Positions 24,597 through 34,529 of a stretch of DNA of 64,000 bases are shown piece after piece. The notes below the pieces were generated by a model. It did not search any database. It saw only the letters and a list, made by a program, of their open reading frames with translations, and was not told the origin of the DNA. This DNA is from Lachnoclostridium sp. An131. Lineage in GTDB: Bacteria > Bacillota > Clostridia > Lachnospirales > Lachnospiraceae. Both the position numbers and the translations under genes were made by a program. Location: positions 62,001 to 126,000 of the forward strand of contig NZ_NFLI01000011.1 of NCBI RefSeq assembly GCF_002160825.1. The letters are read 5' to 3'. Numbering within the stretch: position 1 is the first letter of the stretch; each line of letters opens with the position of its first letter.

Positions 24597-25787
24597 TTAT
24601 CCCTCTTCTGCCGGCCGCGCATTCCAGACGTCCTCCGCAATCTCCGTCACTTTCCCATGCCTCAGGTAAATCCGCGGAACTCTTCCTGAAATATCGCAGG
24701 CAAACTCATAATTGAAGCGTCCCGAAAGCGCCGCCAGCTCATCCATGGAAAGCATTTCTCCCCCATCCATGCCAAACAGCGTAACCTCCATGCCTGGCGC
24801 CGCCTCCGGAATCTCCGTCACATCCACCATGAACTGATCCATACAGACTCTTCCGCAGATGGGCGCCCTTTTTCCTGCAATCAGCACACAGCCCCTTCCG
24901 GAAAGGCTTCTGGGATAGCCGTCCCCATAGCCTACGGGAATCGTGGCGATACGCCTGCGTTCCGAAGCTGTGTAAATTCCGCCGTAGCTCACCTGTGTTC
25001 CGGCTTCGATCTCCTTTACATGCACAATATGGCTTTTCAGCTCCATAGCAGGCGTAAGCGCCACACGCTCCTTCTGCACCTCGTCAGAGGGATACAGGCC
25101 ATACAGCGCGATGCCCGCCCGGACCAGATCCATACTGCACTCAGGCATATCGATGATGGCCGCGCTGTTGGCACAGTGGCTGAGCGGAAACTGCACGCCT
25201 CTGTCCTCACAGGCAGCGCGGAAGCTTAAGAAACGCGCAAGCTGTCTGTCTGCATAAGTCTTATCCGCTTCGTCTGCTCTCGCAAAATGCGTAAACAGCC
25301 CCTCCAGCTCAAGCCCCGGAAGCTCTGCCGCCTCACAGACCGCATCCAGCCCCTCCGCCGTGTCCGGAAAGCCGATCCGGCTCATTCCCGTATCCAGCTT
25401 AATATGAACGAATGCCCTGCGCTTCTGCCTCTCTGCTTCACGGGACAGCTCCCGTGCCATGTCAAGGCGAAACACTGCCGCACGAATATCCTGAGAAATC
25501 AGCGCCGGGTAATCCTGCGGAAATACATATCCCAGTACCAGCACCGGCTTGCGGATTCCATGTGCACGCAGCGCCAGCGCCTCCTCTATCGTAGCCGCCG
25601 CAAACCCCCAGATATAATCCTTCGGCTCCATCAGGCAGGCGATAGGCACCGCTCCATGCCCGTATCCATTGGCCTTCACGACAGCCGCCATCTGCGTCCC
25701 CGCCGGCAGCACTGCCCTCATAGCCTCAAAGTTTTCTTCGATGGCGTCCAAATCTACCCAGGCCGCCACACGCTGATGTCTTTTCAT
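24597..25787 (-). CDS. alr: alanine racemase
   Basis: 396 residues. PLP enzyme that interconverts L- and D-alanine for peptidoglycan. An N-terminal TIM-barrel with the PLP lysine K38 (AAVVKANGYGHGA), HIKLDTGMSRIGF, and the catalytic tyrosine in QVSYGGIYTASE, followed by GYGDGYPRSLSG and CMDQFMVDVTEIP in the C-terminal beta domain. It is located downstream of rex and upstream of mazF, the usual Firmicute order near alr. The rex terminator at 25832-25898 separates it from rex, so it likely has its own promoter close to 25810. Confidence 0.96.
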   Translation of the reverse strand: MKRHQRVAAWVDLDAIEENFEAMRAVLPAGTQMAAVVKANGYGHGAVPIACLMEPKDYIWGFAAATIEEALALRAHGIRKPVLVLGYVFPQDYPALISQDIRAAVFRLDMARELSREAERQKRRAFVHIKLDTGMSRIGFPDTAEGLDAVCEAAELPGLELEGLFTHFARADEADKTYADRQLARFLSFRAACEDRGVQFPLSHCANSAAIIDMPECSMDLVRAGIALYGLYPSDEVQKERVALTPAMELKSHIVHVKEIEAGTQVSYGGIYTASERRRIATIPVGYGDGYPRSLSGRGCVLIAGKRAPICGRVCMDQFMVDVTEIPEAAPGMEVTLFGMDGGEMLSMDELAALSGRFNYEFACDISGRVPRIYLRHGKVTEIAEDVWNARPAEEG

Positions 25788-25831
25788 GATTTTAAGCTCC
25801 TGATCTTAATATATGTTGTTTTACGCAAAAA

Positions 25832-25898
25832 GAAAGGGCCTGCCGCAAATGTCTTCGGATTGCAAAGCCGAATCAACAGGTTCCCAGCAGTCCCTTTC
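25832..25898 (-). terminator. branched rho-independent terminator after rex
   Basis: Outer arms 25832-25843 and 25887-25898 pair over 11 bp with one internal mismatch. The loop is large and itself folds (TTCGG 25854-25858 with CCGAA 25868-25872; CCTG 25839-25842 with CAGG 25877-25880 as an alternative). A TTTTT run follows on the minus strand. It sits just upstream of alr. Confidence 0.7.
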
Positions 25899-25907
25899 AT
25901 CCATTCT

Positions 25908-26579
25908 CTATGATTCTGAACGCGGATGCTCCTTTTCATACCGCGTGATATTATAGGAGAGCTGCATCAGGCTCTCCGAAAGATGAACATTCTCCACCAG
26001 CACATCGGAAGGAACCTGCAGATCGATATGGGCAAAGTTCCAGATGGCCTTAATCCCATATTTCACCAGAAGCTCCGTCATCTCCTCTGCTTTGGACTTC
26101 GGCAGCGTCAGTGCCGCAATCTGAATATCCTCGTCCCGGATAAAGCTTTCCAGATCGTCCAGCATATGGATCTGGATTCCCCGGACGCTTAAGCCCTTAA
26201 GAACCGGATTCACATCAAAGATCCCACGGACATAAAAACCGCGTTTTTCAAAATCCACATAATTTGCCAGGGCCTGTCCCAGATTTCCGCCTCCTACGAT
26301 GATCATATTGTGCTTTTTGTCCAGGCCCAGAATCTTTCCAATCTCTTCGTACAGATATTTTACATTGTAGCCGTAGCCCTGCTGTCCGAAGCCTCCGAAA
26401 TTATTCAAGTCCTGACGGATCTGAGAAGCAGTGACGCTCATTCTCGTACTCAGCTCGCCTGAAGAAATCCGCTCCACGCCGCTCTCCATCAGCTCGCCCA
26501 GATACCGGTAATACCGCGGAAGCCGCTTGATGACAGCCTTTGAAATTTCTCTTTCTTCCGTGTTGCGCTCGTCTTTCAT
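25908..26579 (-). CDS. rex: redox-sensing transcriptional repressor Rex
   Basis: 223 residues. N-terminal winged helix (about 1-80: AVIKRLPRYYRYLGELMESG, SSGELSTRMSVTASQIRQDL) and C-terminal Rossmann domain with NAD motif VGGGNLGQALANY and the dimer helix NITRYEKEH at the end. Rex binds operators when NADH/NAD+ is low and releases on NADH, controlling fermentation genes. It has its own promoter at 26658-26687. Divergent to the ABC-F gene; in Bacillus ydiF and rex (ydiH) are also neighbours. Confidence 0.97.
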   Translation of the reverse strand: MKDERNTEEREISKAVIKRLPRYYRYLGELMESGVERISSGELSTRMSVTASQIRQDLNNFGGFGQQGYGYNVKYLYEEIGKILGLDKKHNMIIVGGGNLGQALANYVDFEKRGFYVRGIFDVNPVLKGLSVRGIQIHMLDDLESFIRDEDIQIAALTLPKSKAEEMTELLVKYGIKAIWNFAHIDLQVPSDVLVENVHLSESLMQLSYNITRYEKEHPRSES

Positions 26580-26657
26580 TTTGCATGTCCCTCAATCCAT
26601 ATATTCGTCTTCTGCCGGCAAAAGCCTTCCCTGCCGGCCAGATATAATCTGCCTTTA

Positions 26658-26687
26658 TTATAAGCGATTTGAGAAAATATTGTCAAC
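26658..26687 (-). promoter_or_regulatory. rex promoter
   Basis: Minus strand TTGACA (26682-26687), an 18-bp spacer and TATAAT (26658-26663). I could not find a clean TTGTGAA-N8-TTCACAA Rex operator in the promoter itself. Confidence 0.75.
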
Positions 26688-26719
26688 CGACTTTGCGGAA
26701 TTCTTCACAAAGAATTGTC

Positions 26720-26748
26720 TTGTTTCCGGGCTCCTTTTTCGTTATAAT
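26720..26748 (+). promoter_or_regulatory. promoter of the ABC-F gene
   Basis: TTGTTT (26720-26725), 17 bp, TATAAT (26743-26748). A 6-bp dyad ATTCTT-CACA-AAGAAT (26700-26715) lies just upstream. The predicted leader is about 90 nt. Confidence 0.65.
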
Positions 26749-26842
26749 AAATTCTGCCGGCCTGCAGCCTGAAATCTGCCCAGGAGGCCATACCCAAAAT
26801 TGACAAGGGTAAACACCAGGAAACAAACAGAGGTACTTACTT

Positions 26843-28750
26843 ATGATACTTTCATGCCAGAACATAAACAAAGCGTTCGGAACAGACGTTATACTGAAGA
26901 ATGCATCCTTTCATATAGAAGATCGGGAAAAGGCCGCCGTCGTCGGCATCAACGGAGCCGGGAAATCCACTCTCCTGAAAATCATTGTGGGAGATCTGGA
27001 CGCTGATTCAGGGGAAGCTGTGCTGTCCAAAGGAAAGACGCTCGGCTACCTGGCCCAGCATCAGGATCTGGAAAGCGAACATACCATTTACGAGGAACTG
27101 CTGACTGTAAAACAGGATGTACTCGATCTGGAACGGGACATGCACGCGCTGGAGCTGCGGATGAAGGAGCTGGCCGGCGACGAGCTGGAAGGCGCCCTCG
27201 CCCAATATACCCGTCTCAGCCACGAATTTGAACAGAAGAATGGCTATGCCTGCAAAAGCGAGGTTGTGGGCGTACTGAAGGGCCTCGGCTTTGAGGAAGA
27301 GGATTTCGAGAAGCAGGTCAACACCCTCTCAGGAGGACAGAAAACCCGCGTCTCCCTGGGAAAGCTTCTTCTCTCCCACCCGGATCTGATTCTTCTGGAC
27401 GAGCCCACAAATCACCTGGACATGAACTCCATCGCATGGCTGGAAACCTTTCTTCTAAATTATGACGGAGCGGTCCTGGTAGTAGCCCACGACCGGTATT
27501 TTCTGAACCGGATCGCTACGAAGATCATTGAGATCGACGCGGGCGAGGTGACCGTTTTCCAGGGAAATTACTCCGACTACGCAGCCAAAAAGGCGCAGCT
27601 CCGGGAAGCCAGGATGAACGCCTGGCTGAACCAGCAACGCGAGATTAAGCACCAGGAAGAGGTAATTGCAAAGCTGAAATCCTTTAACCGTGAGAAATCC
27701 ATCCGCCGGGCAGAAAGCCGGGAAAAGCTGCTGGACAAGATGGAGGTGCTGGAAAAGCCCACAGAGGTCCGCTCCGAAATGCACATCACGCTGGAGCCTA
27801 AGATCACGAGCGGAAACGACGTTCTGACCGTAGAGCATCTTGCCAAAGCCTTTGGCTCCCTGAACCTGTTCTCCGATCTGAATTTTTCGATCAAGCGCGG
27901 AGAGCGGGTGGCCCTGATTGGAAATAACGGAACCGGAAAAACGACGATTCTGAAGATTTTAAACGGCCTTCTCGATGCGGACAAGGGCTCCTTTACCCTC
28001 GGAGCCAAGGTCCAAATCGGCTACTACGATCAGGAGCACCATGTGCTGCACCCGGAAAAGACGTTATTTGAGGAGATCTCCGATGCCTATCCGGATCTGG
28101 ACAACACTACGATACGCAGCACCCTGGCAGCCTTCCTCTTCACCGGATACGACGTGTTTAAGCGTATTTCCGATTTAAGCGGAGGCGAACGGGGACGCGT
28201 CTCTCTGGCAAAGCTGATGCTCTCCGAAGCAAATTTTCTGATCCTGGACGAGCCCACAAACCACCTGGATATCGTATCCAAGGAAATCCTGGAGCAGGCT
28301 CTGAACCGGTACACGGGAACCGTTCTCTACGTCTCCCATGACCGGTATTTTATCAACACGACTGCCACCCGGATTTTGGATCTGACTGGCGGTACTCTGG
28401 TAAACTATATCGGGAATTATGATTATTATCTGGAAAAGCATGATATTCTGACGCCCGCCTCTTCCCCTGCCGGAACAAAAGAACCGGAAGAAGAAGCGTC
28501 CGCCGCGAAGCTGGACTGGAAGCAGCAGAAGGAAGAGCAGGCAAAGCAACGGAAACGCGAAAACGACTTAAAAAAGACTGAGGAGCTCATCTTCGAGCTG
28601 GAAAGCCGGGACGCCGAAATCAACGAGCTTATGACGCACGAGGACGTCTATACAAATGTTGCGGAATGCCAGAAGCTCCACAAAGAGCAGGAGGAACTGA
28701 AAAGCCGTCTGGAAATTTTATATGAACAATGGGAAACGCTGGCTCAATGA
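26843..28750 (+). CDS. ABC-F family ATP-binding protein (YdiF-like)
   Basis: 635 residues, two ATPase domains and no membrane segment, so an ABC-F ribosome-acting factor. Domain 1: Walker A GINGAGKS near 35, signature LSGGQKTRVSLGK, DEPTNHLDMNSI. An interdomain linker (about 240-315) is Arg/Glu/Lys-rich. Domain 2: GNNGTGKT near 355, LSGGERGRVSLAK, DEPTNHLDIVSK. The C-terminal charged coiled coil (about 540-635) is typical of the YdiF/Uup group. ABC-F proteins bind the ribosomal E site; some protect against antibiotics, but the rex neighbourhood favours the housekeeping YdiF type. The last 7 bp overlap the convergent SGNH gene. Confidence 0.93.
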   Translation: MILSCQNINKAFGTDVILKNASFHIEDREKAAVVGINGAGKSTLLKIIVGDLDADSGEAVLSKGKTLGYLAQHQDLESEHTIYEELLTVKQDVLDLERDMHALELRMKELAGDELEGALAQYTRLSHEFEQKNGYACKSEVVGVLKGLGFEEEDFEKQVNTLSGGQKTRVSLGKLLLSHPDLILLDEPTNHLDMNSIAWLETFLLNYDGAVLVVAHDRYFLNRIATKIIEIDAGEVTVFQGNYSDYAAKKAQLREARMNAWLNQQREIKHQEEVIAKLKSFNREKSIRRAESREKLLDKMEVLEKPTEVRSEMHITLEPKITSGNDVLTVEHLAKAFGSLNLFSDLNFSIKRGERVALIGNNGTGKTTILKILNGLLDADKGSFTLGAKVQIGYYDQEHHVLHPEKTLFEEISDAYPDLDNTTIRSTLAAFLFTGYDVFKRISDLSGGERGRVSLAKLMLSEANFLILDEPTNHLDIVSKEILEQALNRYTGTVLYVSHDRYFINTTATRILDLTGGTLVNYIGNYDYYLEKHDILTPASSPAGTKEPEEEASAAKLDWKQQKEEQAKQRKRENDLKKTEELIFELESRDAEINELMTHEDVYTNVAECQKLHKEQEELKSRLEILYEQWETLAQ

Positions 28751-29742
28751 TTGTCCAGCGTTTTCATAAATTCATGTACATTATCGTCCGTCACATACAC
28801 GCCGAAGCCCTGGCTTTCCAAAGCCTCGTCTGTCTTCCCGTAAAAAATACGGTCAATGATCATGTCGCCCAGCTCCTCCGTGTAGTGGCTGGATTCATAA
28901 TAATAATCCCTGTTTTCCGTAATTTTGTTTACCCCGCTGAAGTTGTAATACCCTCCGCCGGAAGCCCCGGAAAGCCAGAGCAGAAAGCTCTCATACCCGT
29001 AAAACTCTGATTCCTGATAAGTCCGGTAATAAATCGGATTGGTAAACACAATCAGATTGATGTCATATTCCTCACACAGCGCGGCGATTTTCTTCATATC
29101 CTCGATGGCATAGCTGATACGGTCACTGTAATAATCGTCCCAGTACGGCGCGTCCCCATCCCAGGTGCCCCCCAGAGACGGATCCCGGAACGTACAGCCG
29201 TTTTCATAATATCTCTCCACATAATCAGGATCCTCCGGCTCATAATTCAGAATTACATCCAGGGACAAAAGTACGCCCTTGATACTGAAATAATTTGCAT
29301 AAAAGCCCAGCTTATTCTCTCTCGGATAGGGAATCCGGTAAAACTGGTCCTGATGAAGAGCCGGATCCACGAAGGCCGAAATGTTGTCTACCCCTATCAT
29401 CACGTTCTTTGGGATAATTCCATTCTCAATCAGCTCCTCCAGGTTTTCCAGATGCTCTGCCGGAAGTCCTTCGGAGTAGGACATGTTATACCATTTTCCA
29501 TAGGGAATCCGGTCTACATTGACAAAGCCCGTCCGGGAAGATCCAAACAAAAAGGAATCAAATTTGTCCGGATTGTGAAGGATATACTGCATCTTGATAT
29601 AGTTGCTGTTCGGTTCCACGCCGTTGTCCCGTATCTCCTTCCAATGAAACACATTATAGGGGTCTACCGCTATGGGGATCGCCACCTCTACCAAAAGGAT
29701 AAACAGGATGAACGGGCAGATTTTCCACAAAAATTTCTTCAT
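28744..29742 (-). CDS. SGNH-like O-acetylation partner protein (AlgJ/DltD-like)
   Basis: 332 residues. One N-terminal membrane anchor (about 4-26) and an extracellular domain. Block I-like motif FGSSRTGF (nucleophile Ser68 or Ser69) near residue 67 and an ESSH motif (E283-H286) near the end resemble the Ser and Asp-x-x-His of SGNH acetyltransferases, here with Glu in place of Asp. It lies next to an MBOAT gene, the usual pair in which the MBOAT moves acetyl groups across the membrane and the SGNH protein places them on a polymer. The acceptor (peptidoglycan, teichoic acid or exopolysaccharide) is unknown. Confidence 0.72.
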   Translation of the reverse strand: MKKFLWKICPFILFILLVEVAIPIAVDPYNVFHWKEIRDNGVEPNSNYIKMQYILHNPDKFDSFLFGSSRTGFVNVDRIPYGKWYNMSYSEGLPAEHLENLEELIENGIIPKNVMIGVDNISAFVDPALHQDQFYRIPYPRENKLGFYANYFSIKGVLLSLDVILNYEPEDPDYVERYYENGCTFRDPSLGGTWDGDAPYWDDYYSDRISYAIEDMKKIAALCEEYDINLIVFTNPIYYRTYQESEFYGYESFLLWLSGASGGGYYNFSGVNKITENRDYYYESSHYTEELGDMIIDRIFYGKTDEALESQGFGVYVTDDNVHEFMKTLDNH

Positions 29743-29803
29743 ATATATTTCTCGCTCTGATTCAAGTTAAGCTGCTTTCCTGTCTTTTTCTGCATGGCTC
29801 TCT

Positions 29804-29956
29804 TTTTGATACTGTACATCCGTGCAAGCCATAACTTCCTTCTGAAGTCATGGCTTGGGCTGAGCGCCCTATAGAAAAATCCGTATGCGTCTCCCGCCAG
29901 ATAAATCTGCCGGGTTCCGCCTCCGTCTTTTTCTGCACGGCTGTACAGTATCAAAA
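29804..29956. mobile_element. 153-bp MITE-like element with 23-bp terminal inverted repeats
   Basis: Ends 29804-29826 and 29934-29956 are inverted repeats matching at 22 of 23 positions. Inside the left end is a 14-bp hairpin (29825-29838 with 29844-29857). An 18-bp stretch inside the right end (29925-29942) is repeated directly outside the left end (29782-29799, 17/18). No transposase is encoded; a 71-codon minus-strand frame across it is probably not a real gene. It fills the gap between the MBOAT and SGNH genes, and the MBOAT stop codon lies in the right repeat. I see no clear target-site duplication. Confidence 0.55.
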
Positions 29957-31396
29957 CTGAAAATACACAAATTCATATTCGCCAAGCTGGCGGCTGTAAA
30001 GCACCACAAACAGCAGCGCAAAGTAAAACGCATAACGCACCGGCTTTTTGAAGCGTCCCAGCCATTCCCAGGCGCTCTGCCTCAGCTCGATAAAATCATG
30101 CGCCAGAAGCACTGCTATCCAGATAAATACCAGCTTCAGATCGGCGCTCTGGATCAGGCCTGCGTTCCGTAGAGCGTCATAGCCTGCTTTCACATAGGAA
30201 ACCGGGTTTCCAATTCCCTCAAAAAGATGCGTCAGCACATAGACCGCGTCGGAAAAGGTATTGGCCCTGAAAAAAATCCATGCCAGGCAGACAAATACAA
30301 ACACAAGCAGGACGCGGATCCGACTCCGCCTGCCCTTCTTTGGCGGGAAATGCCGGTCCCATTCCTTCTCCACGATCTGCCCCAGTCCATGCAGGCCGCC
30401 CCAGATCACATAGGTCCAGCTGGCCCCATGCCAGAGGCCGCTTACCAGAAATGTAATCAGAAGATTGCATCTGGTCCGCAATGCTCCCTTTCGGTTTCCT
30501 CCCAGAGGAATGTAGACATAGTCGCGGAACCAGGTAGAAAGGGAAATGTGCCAGCGGCTCCAGAACTCTTTCAGGGAAGCCGCAAAATACGGGCTTTTGA
30601 AATTGACCATCAGATCGATATCCAGAAGCTTCGCCACTCCCCTTGCGATATCCGAATATCCGGAAAAATCACAGTAGACCTGAAAAGCGTAGAAAAAGGT
30701 AGCCACGCCAAGCGCCAGGCCTGTATAGGACGTCACATCATTATACACCAGATCCACGCAGGACACTACCACATCGGCAACAGCGATTTTTTTGAAATAT
30801 CCCCAGGCAATCAGCTTCGCTCCTTCGATGGCTTTCTCTGTATGAAAGCTGTGCTCCTTTTCCAGCTGCGGCAGAAGATGCTCCGCCCGCTCGATGGGGC
30901 CTGCCAGCAGAAGCGGGAAAAAGGATACAAAGACCGCGTATTTCCCAAAATGCAGGCAGGCTTCCGTCTTTCCCTTATAGACATCAATCACATAGCCCAG
31001 GGACTGGAAAATATAGAACGAAATGCCGACCGGAAGCACCAGATTCAGCGTTACATCACTGACCTCAAGCGAAATACTCCGAAGAAGGGCCGTCACGGTT
31101 CCGCTCAGGAAATTAAAATATTTGAAGAAAAACAGAAGTCCGAGGCAGACGGCAAGGGCCGCTGCCATACACAGCTTCTGCTTTCCCTTATTCTCCGTCC
31201 GGCTTATTAGCAGCGCTGTGCCCCAGGATACAAGCGTAGTCAGAAAAAGAAGCGGCACATACTCTATGCCGGCGCTCATATAAAAATAATAGCTGGATAC
31301 CAGCAGGACGCCCCACCGGTACCGCCGGGGCGCCAGCCAGTAAACCGCAAATACAATTGGCAGAAATACGTAAAACGCATTGGAATTAAACAGCAT
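29951..31396 (-). CDS. MBOAT family O-acyltransferase (AlgI-like)
   Basis: 481 residues with about 11-12 membrane helices. Typical start [19 protein letters not shown] and the MBOAT catalytic region [13 protein letters not shown], then [23 protein letters not shown] and [17 protein letters not shown] with the conserved His. It transfers acetyl groups from the cytoplasm to an extracellular carrier for the SGNH partner encoded next. The C-terminus ends YFQF, as in many AlgI proteins, and the stop falls in the repeat element at 29956. The start overlaps the icd stop region by 11 bp, so it may be read from the icd promoter. Confidence 0.93.
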   Translation of the reverse strand: MLFNSNAFYVFLPIVFAVYWLAPRRYRWGVLLVSSYYFYMSAGIEYVPLLFLTTLVSWGTALLISRTENKGKQKLCMAAALAVCLGLLFFFKYFNFLSGTVTALLRSISLEVSDVTLNLVLPVGISFYIFQSLGYVIDVYKGKTEACLHFGKYAVFVSFFPLLLAGPIERAEHLLPQLEKEHSFHTEKAIEGAKLIAWGYFKKIAVADVVVSCVDLVYNDVTSYTGLALGVATFFYAFQVYCDFSGYSDIARGVAKLLDIDLMVNFKSPYFAASLKEFWSRWHISLSTWFRDYVYIPLGGNRKGALRTRCNLLITFLVSGLWHGASWTYVIWGGLHGLGQIVEKEWDRHFPPKKGRRSRIRVLLVFVFVCLAWIFFRANTFSDAVYVLTHLFEGIGNPVSYVKAGYDALRNAGLIQSADLKLVFIWIAVLLAHDFIELRQSAWEWLGRFKKPVRYAFYFALLFVVLYSRQLGEYEFVYFQF

Positions 31397-32603
31397 TCAG
31401 CAGTTCCTCTAAGGTCTTCCTGATTTCTTTGATAAAGCCTTCGCTGGAAAGCACAACCGGATTCGGCAGCGTCGTGATCAGCGCCAGATCCTTCGTCATC
31501 CTTCCATCCTCAATCGTTTTTATGGAAGCCTCCTCCAGCTTGTCCGCGAAATCCATCAGCGCCTGGTTTCCATCCAGCTCTCCGCGCTTTCTCAATGCGC
31601 CGGACCAGGCAAAAATCGTTGCCACAGAGTTCGTGGAGGTCTCCTCACCCTTCAGATGCTTATAGTAATGGCGCTGCACGGTTCCATGAGCCGCCTCATA
31701 CTCAAAATATCCATTGGGAGATACCAGAACAGAGGTCATCATTGCCAGGGAGCCAAAGGCAGTGGCAATCAGATCGCTCATTACGTCTCCGTCGTAATTC
31801 TTGCAGGCCCAGATATAACCGCCCTCAGACTTGATCACGCGGGCTACCGCATCATCAATCAGCGTATAGAAGTACTCAATGCCAAGCTGCTCAAACTGAT
31901 CCTTGTATTCCTTCTCATAAATCTCCTGAAACACATCCTTGAAATAGTGATCGTACTTCTTGGAGATCGTATCCTTTGTGGCAAACCAGAGATCCTGCTT
32001 CTGGGAAACCGCATAGGAAAAGCAGCTTCTCGCAAAGCTCTCGATGGAGCTGGTCAGATTGTGAACGCCCTGGGCGATGCCGCCCTCCTTGAACTCATGA
32101 ACCGTCTCACGAACCTCAGTGCCATCCTCTCCCGTAAATACCAGCTCGCATTTGCCAGGGCCGGGAATCCGCATCTCCGTCGCTTTATAGATATCTCCGT
32201 AGGCGTGACGGGCTACTGTGATGGGCTTTTTCCAGCTTCTCACATAGGGCTCGATTCCTTTTACGATAATGGGAGCGCGGAATACCGTTCCATCCAGGAT
32301 CGCACGGATTGTTCCGTTAGGGCTCTTCCACATTTCCTTCAGATGATACTCTTCCATACGGGCCGCATTCGGCGTGATCGTCGCGCATTTTACGGCGACG
32401 CCATATTTCTTTGTGGCCTCGGCAGAATCGATGGTCACCTGATCGTTTGTAGCGTTCCGGTGCTCCAGCCCCAAATCATAATACTCTGTATTCAAATCAA
32501 TAAACGGCAGCAGCAGCTCGTCCTTGATCATCTTCCAGAGAATGCGGGTCATCTCATCTCCATCCATCTCCACCAGCGGCGTCGTCATCTTTATCTTATC
32601 CAT
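31386..32603 (-). CDS. icd: NADP-dependent isocitrate dehydrogenase
   Basis: 405 residues from the ATG at 32603 (GGAGG 6 nt upstream); a longer frame exists but lacks a ribosome binding site. Oxidatively decarboxylates isocitrate to 2-oxoglutarate. It belongs to the homodimeric eukaryote-like type, with [16 protein letters not shown] at the start, [14 protein letters not shown], the substrate and Mg region [20 protein letters not shown], and [17 protein letters not shown] near the end. Its promoter is at 32671-32699. Overlaps the MBOAT gene by 11 bp at its 3' end. Confidence 0.96.
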   Translation of the reverse strand: MDKIKMTTPLVEMDGDEMTRILWKMIKDELLLPFIDLNTEYYDLGLEHRNATNDQVTIDSAEATKKYGVAVKCATITPNAARMEEYHLKEMWKSPNGTIRAILDGTVFRAPIIVKGIEPYVRSWKKPITVARHAYGDIYKATEMRIPGPGKCELVFTGEDGTEVRETVHEFKEGGIAQGVHNLTSSIESFARSCFSYAVSQKQDLWFATKDTISKKYDHYFKDVFQEIYEKEYKDQFEQLGIEYFYTLIDDAVARVIKSEGGYIWACKNYDGDVMSDLIATAFGSLAMMTSVLVSPNGYFEYEAAHGTVQRHYYKHLKGEETSTNSVATIFAWSGALRKRGELDGNQALMDFADKLEEASIKTIEDGRMTKDLALITTLPNPVVLSSEGFIKEIRKTLEELLNAV

Positions 32604-32670
32604 GTCAGTCCTCCTCAAATCAATATGGTATCTAATCTGGCCGCCGCGTTCCGGCGGCGCTTTGTGTCCT

Positions 32671-32699
32671 ATTATAGTCGATCCAGGCTCCCGGTGCAA
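32671..32699 (-). promoter_or_regulatory. promoter of icd
   Basis: Minus strand TTGCAC (32694-32699), 17 bp, TATAAT (32671-32676). The leader contains a GC-rich hairpin at about 32640-32659, without a T run. Confidence 0.7.
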
Positions 32700-32778
32700 G
32701 TCATTCCGGGCAAAAAACGTCCGGAGCGCCGGTTCCTTTTGTGAAAACCGGCCCTCAGGCGTTCCTCCCAAATTCCAT

Positions 32779-34476
32779 TCAAAAGCGGCCAAGAGCGGAA
32801 AAAGCTCCGTAAAGATCCAGGGTTCCGTAGCCCCAGATCCGGTTCGGATAGAGCTGCGATCCGGTACGTCTGGCCCCCCGGATCATCAGCTGTTTAATTT
32901 CCAGTGTCCCGATGGTAAGCCGGCGCCCCCTTACAATCCCCCACTCCAGCATCAGAGCGGAGGCGCCTGCCGTCACGGCTGCAGCCGCGCTGGTTCCTGT
33001 CATGGCAGACAAAGCATTTCCCGGCCCATAGGTGGTGACCGCCACGCCCGGCGCCGCCAAATCCGGCTTAATTCTCCCCTTCCGTGTATATCCTCTGCTG
33101 GAATCGATATAGATGCTCTCATTTTCTGTACGGTACGCAGCTGCCGTAATGGGGATCTCCGAATTTGCAGGCTCTGTCAGCGTAATATCCGGATTCGAAT
33201 CCAAAAATACCGTATCCGCCGAGATAAACCCTGTGACCGGAAGCCAGATATTATAGACGCCGCCCACGACGGTCTCTCCATAGACGCGGATCCTCCAGAT
33301 CCCGGGCGTAGGCTCAGATATCCGGATCACGACAAGCTGATCCCCGCTGTAGGGATCCAGCGACTGAAAATTCACATAGACGACAGTCTTTTCAAACAGG
33401 AAATCAAATTTCAGGCTTTTCATCCCGGACGTGACCCTGGGCACCTCCTCTCCGGAAGGAGAAATCAGCGAGACGGAAAGAACGTCCGGCGAATTGCTCC
33501 AGAGCTGCATCATAAGCCCCCGCTCGCCCTCCGCCACGCGGAGCTCCGCGTCCTGGTACTCCCCTTCCTGACTCAGCGTTCCATAAAAATGGTGGCCCTG
33601 ATTTGCTTCGTTCCCTGCCGCGATGACAATACACCGTCCCGCAATGGTTCCGATTGTATTGAGGTAAAAGGACAGAGGCGAGGTCCCTGCATGGCTGCCC
33701 ATATTGGTCCCAAGGCCTATGCAGATCACAAGAGGCTTTTTTTCTCTTAAAGCCAGCTCGTGAAGGAAACGGACACCCAGCATGATATCGTTTTCCTGAT
33801 AGGCCTGCGCTTCCTCCGGCACCATAAAATATTCTTTCAAATATTGCTTTGCGGGCTTTAGCTTTACCACTGCAAGCTCTGCCAGAGGCGCGGCCCCGAT
33901 CCAGCCTGTGCTCCGGTCCTCGCTGCCTGCAGCGATCGCCGCAAGCCTCGTTCCGTGGCCTGCCGTGTCTCTGCTCGGAACCACCGACCAGGGATCCCCG
34001 CTTTCCAGAGCCCGGTTCAAGTCCGCCTGCGTATATACAGTTCCATATCCGATCCCCTCGGGCGTCTCCCCGCTCTGATCCTCCTGATCCCACAGGGCCA
34101 GAATCCGGCTTTTGCCAGCCAGATCCCGGAAACAGCCGTTGGTATAATCAATTCCCGTGTCAATAAAGCCGGCGATGACTCCTTCGCCCTTCAGCTGCAG
34201 CACCGGCTGGTTCTGAAGCGTGAGAATATTGGAGGCCTCCAGGCTCTCATTCTGCAGCAGCGTATAGAGAGATGGAAGAACCTCATATCCATACTGCGTC
34301 TCCCGCCCGGGAGGCAGGGAAGCACGCTCCACATAAAAGGTCACATAAAAATTGTTGATCACCTGACGGCAGATATCCGGAAAAAAGTGGTTCAGCTCCT
34401 CTTTCCCCAGGTTCATCTGCCAGATAAAATCTACATAATCCTCAGAAACTGCCTGTTCTCTGCAGGTAAGTGCCAT
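32779..34476 (-). CDS. S8 family subtilisin-like peptidase (Csp-like, with inserted beta domain)
   Basis: 565 residues from the ATG at 34476 (AGGAG 6-7 nt upstream); a longer frame to 34575 has no ribosome binding site. Triad Asp106 (GFIDTGIDY), His174 (AGHGTRLAA) and Ser496 ([11 protein letters not shown]), with oxyanion Asn289 (AAGNE), so it looks active. Between His and Ser is a ~200-residue insert with a jellyroll-like beta region, the layout of clostridial Csp germination proteases. There is no signal peptide; an N-terminal ~90-residue part may be a prodomain. It follows a second, shorter S8 peptidase by 53 nt. A role in spore germination is an inference from architecture. Confidence 0.88.
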   Translation of the reverse strand: MALTCREQAVSEDYVDFIWQMNLGKEELNHFFPDICRQVINNFYVTFYVERASLPPGRETQYGYEVLPSLYTLLQNESLEASNILTLQNQPVLQLKGEGVIAGFIDTGIDYTNGCFRDLAGKSRILALWDQEDQSGETPEGIGYGTVYTQADLNRALESGDPWSVVPSRDTAGHGTRLAAIAAGSEDRSTGWIGAAPLAELAVVKLKPAKQYLKEYFMVPEEAQAYQENDIMLGVRFLHELALREKKPLVICIGLGTNMGSHAGTSPLSFYLNTIGTIAGRCIVIAAGNEANQGHHFYGTLSQEGEYQDAELRVAEGERGLMMQLWSNSPDVLSVSLISPSGEEVPRVTSGMKSLKFDFLFEKTVVYVNFQSLDPYSGDQLVVIRISEPTPGIWRIRVYGETVVGGVYNIWLPVTGFISADTVFLDSNPDITLTEPANSEIPITAAAYRTENESIYIDSSRGYTRKGRIKPDLAAPGVAVTTYGPGNALSAMTGTSAAAAVTAGASALMLEWGIVRGRRLTIGTLEIKQLMIRGARRTGSQLYPNRIWGYGTLDLYGAFSALGRF

Positions 34477-34529
34477 AACTGTCTCCTGCTGTTCTGCATT
34501 CCATATAAAATATGCCCGCCTGCTCCGGG

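Noticed and set aside
29739-29954. 71-codon minus-strand frame between MBOAT and SGNH genes
   Set aside because: Starts at a TTG overlapping the MBOAT stop, has no ribosome binding site and lies in the MITE-like repeat element.
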